DNA of 64,000 nt, taken from positions 47,776 to 111,775 of the forward strand of contig JAITVV010000071.1 in the NCBI GenBank assembly GCA_031285625.1, read 5' to 3'. Of this stretch, positions 26,560-35,262 are shown piece by piece. Position 1 is the stretch's first letter. Every line of letters starts with the position of its first letter. The position numbers and the translations under genes were made by a program. This stretch comes from Prevotella sp. (lineage in GTDB: Bacteria > Bacteroidota > Bacteroidia > Bacteroidales > Dysgonomonadaceae). The notes under the pieces were generated by a model, which was not told the DNA's origin, made no database searches, and saw only the letters and a list, made by a program, of their open reading frames with translations.

Positions 26560-29544
26560 TTAGAATGTTAGATTAAGACCAAAAATAAATGTGCGCGATT
26601 GCGGGTAAGTTCCATAGTCGATACCAAGCTGAGCTGCATTATTACTGTTGGTCCAGCTTAGTTCTGGGTCATAACCTCTGTATTTTGTCAATGTAAACAG
26701 ATTATTTACAGTTCCATATACATTTAGTTTGGAAAGACCTAATGGTTTCAATACTTTTTGACCGAAAGCATAAGATAATGTTAAAGATTTAAGGCGGATG
26801 AATGAGCCATCTTCGATAAATCTTGTAGAGTTCAAGGAATTGCTAAGAACACCTGATCTTGGTACATCAGTAATCATTCCCGGGCGTACCCATCTGTCAA
26901 GAACTGTTGTTGTCTGGTTCTTAGAATCGAACATACCTTCCGAGTCAATTCTGGAAGCATTGAATATATCATTACCATAAGAACCATTAAAGAATGCACT
27001 CAGTGTAAAATTCCTATAAGAGAAGTTATGCGTAAATCCGAAAGTAAAATCCGGTTGTGCATCACCTATCACGGTTCTGTCTCCTGAGTCGATTACACCA
27101 TCTTCAGATACACCGCCAACTCCATTACCATTCAAGTCTTTATAGATTACATTACCTGTCTCAGGATTAATTCCTTCAGCCACATACCCGTAGAATGAAC
27201 CTAATGGAAGCCCTTCTTTTATTATAATCACATCATCTCCATTGCTTTCTATATTAGCTACAGTAAACTGAGGAGTAAGACCTAATTTGGTAAGCTTATT
27301 TTTATTAAATGACATATTTAGTGTTGCATCCCATTTAAATCCACCAGTAAGGATTTGTCCGTTTACGTTGAATTCGAAGCCTTTATTTACCATTTCGCCG
27401 TCATTACGCATTGGTAATGTTGCACCAGATGAAGCCGGTGTAGTTATATATAATAACAGGTCTGTAGTTTTTTTATAATAGGCATCAAACTCGGCTGTTA
27501 ATCGTGAGTTGAATAGTGATAAATCCAATCCAGCGTTGTATTGGGTTGTAATTTCCCATTTCAGGTCGCGATTCCCCAATCTACCGGGTGTTACAGCCGG
27601 TCCTTGTCCTGTGGTTTCCTGTTTATTGATATTATATTTATCATAAAAATCATAATCTCCGATACCATTCTGATTACCGTTTCGTCCCCAACCGACTCTT
27701 AGCTTGGCATCATCTACAACTGTTGTTAACGGTTCAAAGAATTTTTCACTTGAGAAACGCCATCCTGCCGATAAAGACGGGAAATATGCCCATTTATGAT
27801 AAAGTTTGGAAGATCCGTCAGCACGGAAATTGGCAGTAAATAGATAGCGGCTCTCATAATCATATTGTACTCTGGCAAGGTATGACATCAAGGAGTTACC
27901 CTCTTTCTTGGTAGTGGCACTGTTAACCTTATTAGCCATATTCAACGTCATTGTTTTATAAGTTGTACCTTTCACGAAGTCTTCAACAGACATATATGAA
28001 TTATTATGTCTATAGCGTTGCAGAGTAACACCTCCTAAAGCACTGAAATTATGTTTATCATCAAATTTCTTGCTGTAAGATAAAATGTTCTCACTTTGCC
28101 ATGTCAGGTAACCATCATCAGCATGTTCACCACGCCCGTTTGCCTGACGTCCGTATTGAGTTTTTACTGGGTCGATAAATTTATCCCATGTGTGAGAAGT
28201 ATAATCTACTGAAAATCTAGGCTTGAAATGTAATCCTTCCAGAATAGTAAAATCCAGTTCCAGATTACCCATGAAACGATATTCCTGATTTTTATCATAT
28301 GTATTTGCCTGTGCATACGGGTTTTCCCAAGAAGACTGAAACGGATTAGTCGAATATTGCCCCGGGTTATCAGCATCCCATATTGGCATAAAAGGAGGTG
28401 TGTTTATAATAGACATAATAACACCACCACGACCTGCATTCTGATTATCAGTAGCATCCATACGCGAATTACGTGCAAAGCTGAGATTTGAGTTTATCTT
28501 GAACCAAGACTTGATTTCAGTAGAAATGTTAGATCTGAAAGAATATCTGTCATAGTCTGCAGGAGATATAATTCCCTCTTCTTTTTGATAGCCTCCCGAT
28601 AAATAATAGCTTGTTTTGTCTGTACTTCCCGAAAGTGAGATCTGATAGTTTTGTTGAACTCCTGTTCCGTACATCTCTTTAGCCCAGTTGGTATAATTAT
28701 GGTTTGTGCCATCTACGCTTATTCCGATTTCATTCATCAAATCATAGTATTGCTTTGTATTCAACGTTTTGATTTGTTTTGTTACATTCGAAAAACCTGC
28801 ATACATTGACACATCAACCTGAGTTCTTCCCTTAGCTCCTTTTTTGGTCGTGATAAGGACAACACCGTTTGCTGCACGGCTACCATATATAGCTGCAGAC
28901 GATGCATCTTTCAATATCTGCATACTTTCTATATCGTTTGGCGATAAGTTGGTGATGTCATTAGTAATGATACCATCCACAACATAAATAGGATCATTCC
29001 CGGCATTCAGTGAAGTCGCTCCACGTACACGCACCTGAATACCTACCCCCGGTTTTCCTGAAGGTTGTACAACCTGTACTCCGGCTGCTTTACCTTGCAA
29101 TGCCTGTTGTGCCGAAATAATTGGCCTGTCGGCCCATTCATCGGCAGAAACGCTTGCTACGGATGTGGTAAGGTCAGCTTTACGCTGCGTACCATATCCG
29201 ATAACAATGACTTCTTCCAGTTGTTTTGATGATTCTTTTAGTTGTACATTTATAGGTCCTGACTTTGCCTGCATTTCAACAGTTTCGAAGCCCATATATG
29301 AAAATACCAGAGTTGAATTTTCGGGTACATTATTTAAGGAATAGGCTCCATCTATATCTGTCATAGTCGCATTAGTAGTTCCTTTTTGAGTCACTGACAC
29401 TCCAATCAGAGTTTCGCCAGTAGCCGCATCCGTTACTGTTCCTGTCACCCGTATACTATTCTGTGCGAAGGTGATTCCCGGAAGCAGTAAAGCAATAACA
29501 AGACAAATCTTGTATAAGAATTGTTTACAATTGTTACATTTCAT
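26560..29544 (-). CDS. SusC-family TonB-dependent transporter
   Basis: 994 residues: signal peptide (1-27), CarboxypepD-like domain (TGTVTDAATGETLIGVSV), plug (DGIITNDITNLSPNDIESM, AIYGSRAANGVVLI) and a complete 22-strand-type barrel ending in SRTFIFGLNLTF with the aromatic C-terminus. There is no STN domain, so it does not signal through FecR. It imports oligosaccharides across the outer membrane with the SusD encoded immediately downstream. It is the first gene of the six-gene glucan operon; the 366-base region upstream holds repeated operator-like sites. Confidence 0.95.
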   Translation of the reverse strand: MKCNNCKQFLYKICLVIALLLPGITFAQNSIRVTGTVTDAATGETLIGVSVTQKGTTNATMTDIDGAYSLNNVPENSTLVFSYMGFETVEMQAKSGPINVQLKESSKQLEEVIVIGYGTQRKADLTTSVASVSADEWADRPIISAQQALQGKAAGVQVVQPSGKPGVGIQVRVRGATSLNAGNDPIYVVDGIITNDITNLSPNDIESMQILKDASSAAIYGSRAANGVVLITTKKGAKGRTQVDVSMYAGFSNVTKQIKTLNTKQYYDLMNEIGISVDGTNHNYTNWAKEMYGTGVQQNYQISLSGSTDKTSYYLSGGYQKEEGIISPADYDRYSFRSNISTEIKSWFKINSNLSFARNSRMDATDNQNAGRGGVIMSIINTPPFMPIWDADNPGQYSTNPFQSSWENPYAQANTYDKNQEYRFMGNLELDFTILEGLHFKPRFSVDYTSHTWDKFIDPVKTQYGRQANGRGEHADDGYLTWQSENILSYSKKFDDKHNFSALGGVTLQRYRHNNSYMSVEDFVKGTTYKTMTLNMANKVNSATTKKEGNSLMSYLARVQYDYESRYLFTANFRADGSSKLYHKWAYFPSLSAGWRFSSEKFFEPLTTVVDDAKLRVGWGRNGNQNGIGDYDFYDKYNINKQETTGQGPAVTPGRLGNRDLKWEITTQYNAGLDLSLFNSRLTAEFDAYYKKTTDLLLYITTPASSGATLPMRNDGEMVNKGFEFNVNGQILTGGFKWDATLNMSFNKNKLTKLGLTPQFTVANIESNGDDVIIIKEGLPLGSFYGYVAEGINPETGNVIYKDLNGNGVGGVSEDGVIDSGDRTVIGDAQPDFTFGFTHNFSYRNFTLSAFFNGSYGNDIFNASRIDSEGMFDSKNQTTTVLDRWVRPGMITDVPRSGVLSNSLNSTRFIEDGSFIRLKSLTLSYAFGQKVLKPLGLSKLNVYGTVNNLFTLTKYRGYDPELSWTNSNNAAQLGIDYGTYPQSRTFIFGLNLTF

Positions 29545-29677
29545 GATTCTTTAGGTTTAAAAAGTAATTTTGGTTAGTCGATTTATTGAATAATAATGTT
29601 GATAAAAGGTTAATTTGCTCACGTCATATCATGGTATTTAAAATTTTGAAAAATTAAGTTTGGAAGTATTAATATTT

Positions 29678-29685
29678 CAAAATTA
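29678..29685 (-). promoter_or_regulatory. Weak -7 box candidate for the glucan operon
   Basis: CAAAATTA on the plus strand reads TAATTTTG on the minus strand, fitting TAnnTTTG, about 134 bases upstream of the SusC start codon. No TTTG is found at the expected -33 distance, so activator dependence would be needed. This fits an inducible operon but is weak evidence. Confidence 0.3.
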
Positions 29686-29699
29686 TGGATATAAAGCAT

Positions 29700-29797
29700 C
29701 ACTGCTTTTTTTTGAGCTAAAAAAGTAGTGAGTCAGAAGCATTATATAACTAATTATTAAGTAAATAGATATTTTGTAACAGTGTCAAAAAGTAGTG
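29700..29797. promoter_or_regulatory. Three copies of an AAAAAGTAGTG-like site before the glucan operon
   Basis: AAAAAGTAGTG occurs at 29720-29730 and again at 29787-29797 in the same direction. An inverted copy with one change (CACTGCTTTTT) lies at 29700-29710. The first two form a 12-bp hairpin or dyad (29700-29711 with 29719-29730). Repeated sites just upstream of a candidate -7 box fit activator binding for the operon. Confidence 0.4.
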
Positions 29798-29856
29798 ATT
29801 TTCCATAAAGATTAATGCATATGATGTCAGGCAACCGCAATTCTATGCATCAAAAA

Positions 29857-29881
29857 AACCGATGAATAAAATCCATCGGTT
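29857..29881 (-). terminator. galE terminator
   Basis: An 8-bp perfect stem (29857-29864 with 29874-29881) with a 9-base loop. On the minus strand it runs into seven T. It lies 30 bases after the galE stop codon. Confidence 0.8.
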
Positions 29882-29910
29882 CCTATAATATTTTAAGAAT
29901 CTATATAGAA

Positions 29911-30945
29911 TTACATAATTCCTTTCTCTCTCAACTTCAACTGCCATTTCCATGCAGAATCCATTGTATCCTCAATGTTTTCTTTTGCAGTCCAGCCTAA
30001 AACAGTATTGGCATGTTTAGGCTCAGCCCAGATTTTTTCAATATCACCTTCGCGGCGGCCTACTATCTTGTAGTTTAGTTTTGTACCCGAAACTTTTTCG
30101 AATACTCTTATAAGCTCAAGGACTGAAACACCGCGTCCTGTACCCAGGTTGAATACCTCTACCTTCTCAGGAGACTTGCTTTCCACCATACGGTCGATAG
30201 CCACCACATGAGCCTTGGCTAGGTCTACCACATTGATAAAGTCGCGGATACATGACCCGTCAGGTGTATCATAATCATCACCGAACACACTCAGTTGCTC
30301 ACGCACACCCATAGCTGTCTGTGTAATATATGGCACAAGGTTTTGAGGTACTCCGTTTGGCAACTCACCTATCTCTGCAGTAGGATGCGCACCTATCGGG
30401 TTGAAGTAGCGAAGAATGATACTCTTCACATCTGCTCCCGAACGAACTACATCTTTTATAATTTCTTCATTGATTTGTTTTGTATTACCATAAGGTGATT
30501 CGGCAGGTTTGATTGGTGCAGTCTCATCAATCGGGTTTTTATCCGGCTCTCCGTAAACAGTACAGGATGAAGAGAATACAATATTCTTTACTCCAAACTG
30601 TGGCATCAAATCAAGCAGATTCATCAGTGAATTCAGGTTGTTTCTGTAATACAACAGCGGCTTTTGTACCGATTCGCCTACTGCTTTGCTTGCAGCAAAG
30701 TGGATAATTCCTTTAATATCAGGATGAGCAGTAAACAGTTTTCTCAATCCTTCAAGGTCGTTACAATCCAGTTTTTCAAAGACAGGACGAATACCTGTAA
30801 TACGCTCTATGCCATCGATAGAGTCGGCAGTAGAGTTAGACAGGTCGTCGATGATAACTACAGAATAGCCGGCATTCTGTAATTCTACTACTGTGTGGGA
30901 ACCGATATATCCGGCACCACCCGTGACAAGAATTTTACCTTTCAT
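29911..30945 (-). CDS. galE: UDP-glucose 4-epimerase
   Basis: 344 residues of the extended SDR family. The NAD-binding GGAGYIGSHT opens the protein, FSSSCTVYG supplies the catalytic Ser/Thr region, and YGNTK gives the Tyr-x3-Lys pair. RYFNPIGAHP, RDFINVVDLA and LGTGRGVSVLEL are GalE signatures. It interconverts UDP-glucose and UDP-galactose for galactose use and surface polysaccharide precursors. It is a single gene, divergent from nothing and placed between the glucan operon and an LD-carboxypeptidase gene. Length is normal for the family. Confidence 0.95.
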   Translation of the reverse strand: MKGKILVTGGAGYIGSHTVVELQNAGYSVVIIDDLSNSTADSIDGIERITGIRPVFEKLDCNDLEGLRKLFTAHPDIKGIIHFAASKAVGESVQKPLLYYRNNLNSLMNLLDLMPQFGVKNIVFSSSCTVYGEPDKNPIDETAPIKPAESPYGNTKQINEEIIKDVVRSGADVKSIILRYFNPIGAHPTAEIGELPNGVPQNLVPYITQTAMGVREQLSVFGDDYDTPDGSCIRDFINVVDLAKAHVVAIDRMVESKSPEKVEVFNLGTGRGVSVLELIRVFEKVSGTKLNYKIVGRREGDIEKIWAEPKHANTVLGWTAKENIEDTMDSAWKWQLKLREKGIM

Positions 30946-30985
30946 TTTTAGTGTTTTTAAATTGAGCTTTAAAGATACAAAATAT

Positions 30986-31013
30986 CAGTTAACAGTTAGC
31001 AGTCAACAGTTAA
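30986..31013. repeat. Four tandem 7-bp units
   Basis: CAGTTAA, CAGTTAG, CAGTCAA and CAGTTAA follow one another without a gap upstream of galE. It is a short imperfect tandem repeat, possibly variable in copy number. No regulatory role can be shown. Confidence 0.6.
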
Positions 31014-31094
31014 CAATTTAGGGCAAACGCATGAAGAATACGCCCATACAGGCCTACCATAATTTTGATATGGATAACAATTTATATTCTGATA

Positions 31095-32159
31095 TTACAC
31101 TACAGCTTTCTCCATCAATTTTATTGTCATACTCATAGTATCCAGTTCTGCCTCTATACCTATCGGAAATGTAAAGTTGTTGCTAATATGTCCGAAAGAC
31201 AAACCATGTACTGCAGGAATATTTAACGGCTTAATTCTATCTTCGATTACTTCTCTGAGTGTAAATGAGTTTGGAGCATTTGTCTTTTCTGATATGTCAC
31301 AATCATTGTTTACACCAAATACAATACCTCTGGCTTTTGCCAGTTCACCGGAGGCTATAAGCTGTGTCAGCATCCTGTCTATCCGGTATGGTTCTTCGCC
31401 AACATCTTCTATCATTACTATTTTGTTCTTCAGGTTAATCTGATAAGGTGTACCCATCATAGCAGAAAATAATGTCAGATTACCACCAACGAGTTCTCCC
31501 CGTACTTTTCCAGGAGTAATTGTATAGCGTTCATATATTTTCTCGTCAAAAGCTTTAAGTAAATCATCGGAAGAACTTTCGATTGTATATCTGTCTGTTG
31601 GGTACATCACCACATCCATAAATTGCTTCCTGCTATATTCACTATCGAATATCTTGGCCACCGGTCCGTGAAACGTTATCAACCCTGTCTTTCTGTATAT
31701 GGTATTGATAAGGGCAGTATCGTCACTGAATCCCATGATTACCTTTGGGTTTTTCTTGATTGCCTTATAGTCAATCATGTCCAATATCCGTGTACAGCCG
31801 TATCCTCCAGCTGCAAAAATAATTCCCTTTATTTCGGGATTCTTTATCATGTTGTTAAAGTCTTCAGCCCGTTCTTTATCGGTACCGCTAAAATAGCCAT
31901 GCTTTCCGAGAATCTTATCAGAATAAAGAGGCTCGAAACCAAGGTGCTGTAAATTTTCGATAGATGACTGCAATGCATCTTCACTTAGTAAATAAGCTGG
32001 AGCCGTCATTCCTATTTTATCTCCCGGGCACAATCTGGCAGCTTTTGTGGTTCTTTTGTTTACTTCGTCTGCTGTGTTGTTCTTTGCTGTCATTATGGTA
32101 GGGATTAAAGAAGTGATTGATAATGCAATTCCAGTATGTAGAAAATTTCTTCTGTTCAT
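31095..32159 (-). CDS. LD-carboxypeptidase (S66 family, LdcA-like)
   Basis: 354 residues beginning with a Tat-like signal (MNRRNFLHTG, then a hydrophobic stretch to about 24). The S66 core shows RLCPGDKIGMTAPA, the nucleophile region GFSDDTAL with Ser145, the glutamate region EDVGEEPYRIDRML and the histidine in VHGLSFGH. Enzymes of this family remove the terminal D-alanine from murein tetrapeptides during peptidoglycan recycling. A twin-arginine signal would place this copy outside the cytoplasm, so it may act on peptides in the periplasm. A repeated GTYAC-type element lies about 60 bases upstream. Confidence 0.88.
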   Translation of the reverse strand: MNRRNFLHTGIALSITSLIPTIMTAKNNTADEVNKRTTKAARLCPGDKIGMTAPAYLLSEDALQSSIENLQHLGFEPLYSDKILGKHGYFSGTDKERAEDFNNMIKNPEIKGIIFAAGGYGCTRILDMIDYKAIKKNPKVIMGFSDDTALINTIYRKTGLITFHGPVAKIFDSEYSRKQFMDVVMYPTDRYTIESSSDDLLKAFDEKIYERYTITPGKVRGELVGGNLTLFSAMMGTPYQINLKNKIVMIEDVGEEPYRIDRMLTQLIASGELAKARGIVFGVNNDCDISEKTNAPNSFTLREVIEDRIKPLNIPAVHGLSFGHISNNFTFPIGIEAELDTMSMTIKLMEKAVV

Positions 32160-32220
32160 ATATAAATTTATATTTTATTATAGAGTTTTTTCCCGCTTTA
32201 TTGTTCATCCCGAGATTTTG

Positions 32221-32270
32221 AAAAAGTGACAAAAGTGACACTTTCTCTCTGTTATTTCATGTTACTTTTT
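32221..32270 (-). promoter_or_regulatory. Tandem GTYACTTTT-type element upstream of the LD-carboxypeptidase
   Basis: On the minus strand, two 9-base units GTCACTTTT stand in tandem (32222-32239), and an inverted GTTACTTTTT lies at 32261-32270, 19 bases away. The same layout recurs at 41224-41274, and a close copy of the tandem part is the promoter at 47237-47257. Confidence 0.45.
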
Positions 32271-32356
32271 TATCAGGTTAAAATTAATAGTTACTATTAG
32301 ATAAATTTCCTGCCGAAAGAAAATTATCTCTTTCATAGCCAAAGCTAAGAAGGGTA

Positions 32357-32992
32357 TTACTTTTTTGAGAGTTTTTTCTTTTCTTCTTTCATATATACAG
32401 ATAAAGCCTTGTAAAGATTCTTTTTCTCCAAATACTTCAAGGCTTTTGGATAATCGGCCACTAAGGATTTTAATGATTCTACAGTAACTGAAGTTAGATC
32501 ATTATCTCTTACCTGAAAGTGTGTAATATACTCTAATCCAGATTCTGGAAAAGCAGCATAAAATTTTACATACCCAACACTATCTGTCCTAAATAACCAA
32601 TTGGAATCATTATTATAGGGAATTCCTGAAATATACCCTTGTTTTTGTTTAACAAAGATACTTTTAGTATTCTTAGGATAAATCACCTGTTTCCCATTTT
32701 TTCTATCAACTATAACAATGCTATCAAGAGGAGAGAAAAAAGAGACTTTCATTTTTTTATCAGATACAATAGTTTCACCCGTTAGAGATACAATACCAAA
32801 CTTATATTTAGCACCTGTTTTCTTTATTTGCTTATTCATGCTGATCTGCCACATCATGTTATTCATGAATCGTTGTTGATTCTGTAATTGTGTATTCATG
32901 CGGGATATCTGCATATGATGCTGCATGGGATTCATCTGTGCCTTACATAATAATGTACAAAAGAGCAAAGTAAGTATGAGTATAGTTTTCAT
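32357..32992 (-). CDS. Secreted hypothetical protein with Met/Gln-rich N-terminus
   Basis: 211 residues with a signal peptide ending near LLCKAQ (about residue 19). The first 35 mature residues are very rich in Met, Gln and His (for example NPMQHHMQISRMN). A beta-rich part follows (YKFGIVSLTGETIVSD), then a lysine-rich helical tail ending in KKKLSKK. I do not recognise the family. The Met/His-rich start could bind metal, but that is speculation. It has a convincing promoter of its own and no partner on the same strand. Confidence 0.65.
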   Translation of the reverse strand: MKTILILTLLFCTLLCKAQMNPMQHHMQISRMNTQLQNQQRFMNNMMWQISMNKQIKKTGAKYKFGIVSLTGETIVSDKKMKVSFFSPLDSIVIVDRKNGKQVIYPKNTKSIFVKQKQGYISGIPYNNDSNWLFRTDSVGYVKFYAAFPESGLEYITHFQVRDNDLTSVTVESLKSLVADYPKALKYLEKKNLYKALSVYMKEEKKKLSKK

Positions 32993-33067
32993 GAATTATA
33001 TAAAATTTGATGGATGCGGAGCATCTAACCTCTTGTAGTGTTTTTCAAACTAGATTACAATATCAGA

Positions 33068-33098
33068 CAAATATAAATCTTAAATGAAAACTTGCAAA
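33068..33098 (-). promoter_or_regulatory. Promoter of the Met/Gln-rich protein gene
   Basis: Read on the minus strand: TTTG (33098-33095), 19 bases, then TATATTTG (33075-33068). Both boxes fit the Bacteroidetes consensus exactly. The predicted start lies about 70 bases before the ATG. Confidence 0.65.
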
Positions 33099-33167
33099 AT
33101 TAATACCGATACAAATAAGAAATATTTTTCCTATCCCGTAACATACCACTCATAACTCAAAAAAGTA

Positions 33168-33175
33168 TATCTTTG
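33168..33175 (+). promoter_or_regulatory. Promoter -7 box for the lipoprotein-glnS unit
   Basis: TATCTTTG fits TAnnTTTG and lies 18 bases before the ATG at 33193. No clear TTTG is seen at -33. Confidence 0.45.
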
Positions 33176-33192
33176 TACCTTAATTTTTTTGT

Positions 33193-33453
33193 ATGAAACG
33201 ACTTGCGTATTTGACTCTTACTCTATTTATTTTCATCTTATTCGGTGCATGCTCTTCTCTTGAGGGAGATGCAAAAAAAGCAGCTGAACTAAATAAGAGA
33301 TCTATGGATTATGCTAAAGACTCTGACTTGCAAAAGGCAGAAGAATTGTATAAAGAATCGCAGGAAATAGTCGATGAATACAGGAAAACAGACGAATACG
33401 AAGAATTCCGGAAAGCATATAATAAATATATGCTGGATGGAGCTGCAAACTAA
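33193..33453 (+). CDS. Small lipoprotein, 86 aa
   Basis: Signal with lipobox FGAC (Cys20). The mature part is a single acidic/basic helical hairpin (KKAAELNKRSMDYAKDSD, then AEELYKESQEIVDEYRK), similar to one TPR-like unit. The function is unknown. It is the first gene of a two-gene unit, 24 bases upstream of glnS, and shares its promoter. A short lipoprotein ahead of a tRNA synthetase gene is unexpected, and I see no functional link. Confidence 0.75.
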   Translation: MKRLAYLTLTLFIFILFGACSSLEGDAKKAAELNKRSMDYAKDSDLQKAEELYKESQEIVDEYRKTDEYEEFRKAYNKYMLDGAAN

Positions 33454-33477
33454 AAAACTAATATATTCCTATACTAT

Positions 33478-35172
33478 ATGTCTGAGACTAACTTAAACCC
33501 GGAAGAACCTAAAAAGAGCCTCAATTTTATAGAGGTTGCTGTTGAAAACGATCTAAAAGAAGGAAAGAATGATAGCCGGGTGCAAACCCGATTCCCACCT
33601 GAACCTAACGGATACTTGCACATTGGCCATGCAAAAGCGATCTGTATAGATTTTGGTATAGCTCAAAAATATGGAGGGGTCTGTAATCTTCGCTTCGACG
33701 ATACTAATCCAGTAAAGGAAGAGGTAGAATATGTAGATTCCATAATGGAAGATATACAATGGCTGGGATATGACTGGGCTAATGTATACTATGCTTCAGA
33801 TTACTTTCCTCAGTTATGGGATTTTGCAGTGCAACTCATCAAGGAAGGTAAAGCCTACATTGACGAGCAATCTGCTGAAGAAATAGCAAAACAAAAAGGT
33901 ACACCTACCGAACCGGGAACAAACAGCCCTTATCGTAATCGTCCGATAGAGGAAAGTCTTGATCTTTTTAATAAGATGAATGAGGGAGTTTTTGAAGAGG
34001 GAAGTATGGTGCTTCGTGCTAAAATAGATATGGCTGCAGCCAATATGCATTTTCGTGACCCTATTATATATCGTATTATTAAGCGTCCGCACCATCGTAC
34101 AGGAAGTACATGGCAGGCATATCCCATGTACGATTTTGCACATGGACAATGTGACTACTTCGAGGGAGTAACCCATTCGCTCTGTACATTGGAATTTGTG
34201 CCTCACCGTCCGCTTTACGACTGGTTTATCGACCAGTTGGCAACCAGCGACTATCGTCCGCATCAGTACGAGTTTAACAAACTACAATTTACCTATACAC
34301 TATTGAGCAAACGCAATCTGCGTGCAATGGTAGAAGAAGGTATACTAGATGGCTGGGACGACCCACGTATGCCTACTATCAGCGGATTCCGCCGTAGAGG
34401 ATATACTCCCGAATCTATCCATATACTGATGGATAAAATTGGTTATACAAAATATGACGGAGTAAATGATATTGGTCTGTTCGAATACTCTATCCGCGAA
34501 GACCTGAATAAAAAAGCGACCCGGGTATCGGCTGTACTCAATCCGGTAAAACTGGTTATAACAAATTATCCTGAAGGCAAAACAGAGATAATGCCGGCTC
34601 AGAATAATCCCGAAGATGAGAATGCAGGAAGTCATGAAATATTATTTTCACGCGAACTCTATATTGAGCGTGACGATTTTATGGAAGATGCACCTAAAAA
34701 ATATTTCCGTCTGACTCCGGGCAATGAAGTACGCCTCAAAAACGCTTATATAGTAAAATGTACAGGCTGCAAGAAAGATGAAGCAGGTAACGTTATTGAA
34801 GTTTACGCCGAATACGATGAGATGACCAAAAGCGGTATGCCTGACAGCGGCCGCAAGGTGAAGGGAACTATTCACTGGGTATCTGAGGAAGGATGCTTCG
34901 ATGCGGAAGTACGATTGTACGACCGCTTGTTTATGGTAGAGAACCCTGCAGATGATGAGCGTGATTTCAGGGAATTGTTGAATCCGGACTCATTAAAGGT
35001 ACTTAAAGGCTGCAAAATGGAGTCTTACCTGAACGATGCGAAAGAAGGAGACAAATTCCAGTTTCAGCGTACGGGGTATTTCTGTGTGGATAAAGATTCT
35101 ACACCCGAAAATATGGTATTCAACCGTACTGTATCATTAAAAGATTCGTGGGCAAAAGCAAAAGATAGATAA
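33478..35172 (+). CDS. glnS: Glutaminyl-tRNA synthetase
   Basis: 564 residues of class I. RFPPEPNGYLHIGHAKA holds the HIGH signature (residues 48-51), and LLSKR (about 275-279) is the KMSKS-type loop. Between them, RFDDTNP and the acceptor-binding region are typical of GlnRS and distinguish it from GluRS. The C-terminal beta-barrel anticodon domain is complete. It charges tRNA-Gln directly, so this organism need not rely only on the amidotransferase route. A strong terminator follows. Confidence 0.95.
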   Translation: MSETNLNPEEPKKSLNFIEVAVENDLKEGKNDSRVQTRFPPEPNGYLHIGHAKAICIDFGIAQKYGGVCNLRFDDTNPVKEEVEYVDSIMEDIQWLGYDWANVYYASDYFPQLWDFAVQLIKEGKAYIDEQSAEEIAKQKGTPTEPGTNSPYRNRPIEESLDLFNKMNEGVFEEGSMVLRAKIDMAAANMHFRDPIIYRIIKRPHHRTGSTWQAYPMYDFAHGQCDYFEGVTHSLCTLEFVPHRPLYDWFIDQLATSDYRPHQYEFNKLQFTYTLLSKRNLRAMVEEGILDGWDDPRMPTISGFRRRGYTPESIHILMDKIGYTKYDGVNDIGLFEYSIREDLNKKATRVSAVLNPVKLVITNYPEGKTEIMPAQNNPEDENAGSHEILFSRELYIERDDFMEDAPKKYFRLTPGNEVRLKNAYIVKCTGCKKDEAGNVIEVYAEYDEMTKSGMPDSGRKVKGTIHWVSEEGCFDAEVRLYDRLFMVENPADDERDFRELLNPDSLKVLKGCKMESYLNDAKEGDKFQFQRTGYFCVDKDSTPENMVFNRTVSLKDSWAKAKDR

Positions 35173-35197
35173 ACTAATCACTTATATATATGAGATT

Positions 35198-35242
35198 TGC
35201 GTTCTTTACGTTAATAAAAACAAGCGTAAAGAACGCATTTTT
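35198..35242 (+). terminator. glnS terminator
   Basis: A 13-bp perfect stem (35198-35210 with 35225-35237) with a 14-base loop, followed by T5. It lies 26 bases after the glnS stop and only 20 bases before the next gene. Confidence 0.85.
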
Positions 35243-35262
35243 AACTTAACAACTTTACAATT

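Noticed and set aside
30986-31013. CRISPR-like or phage attachment repeat
   Set aside because: Only four 7-bp units with no spacers and no cas or integrase genes.
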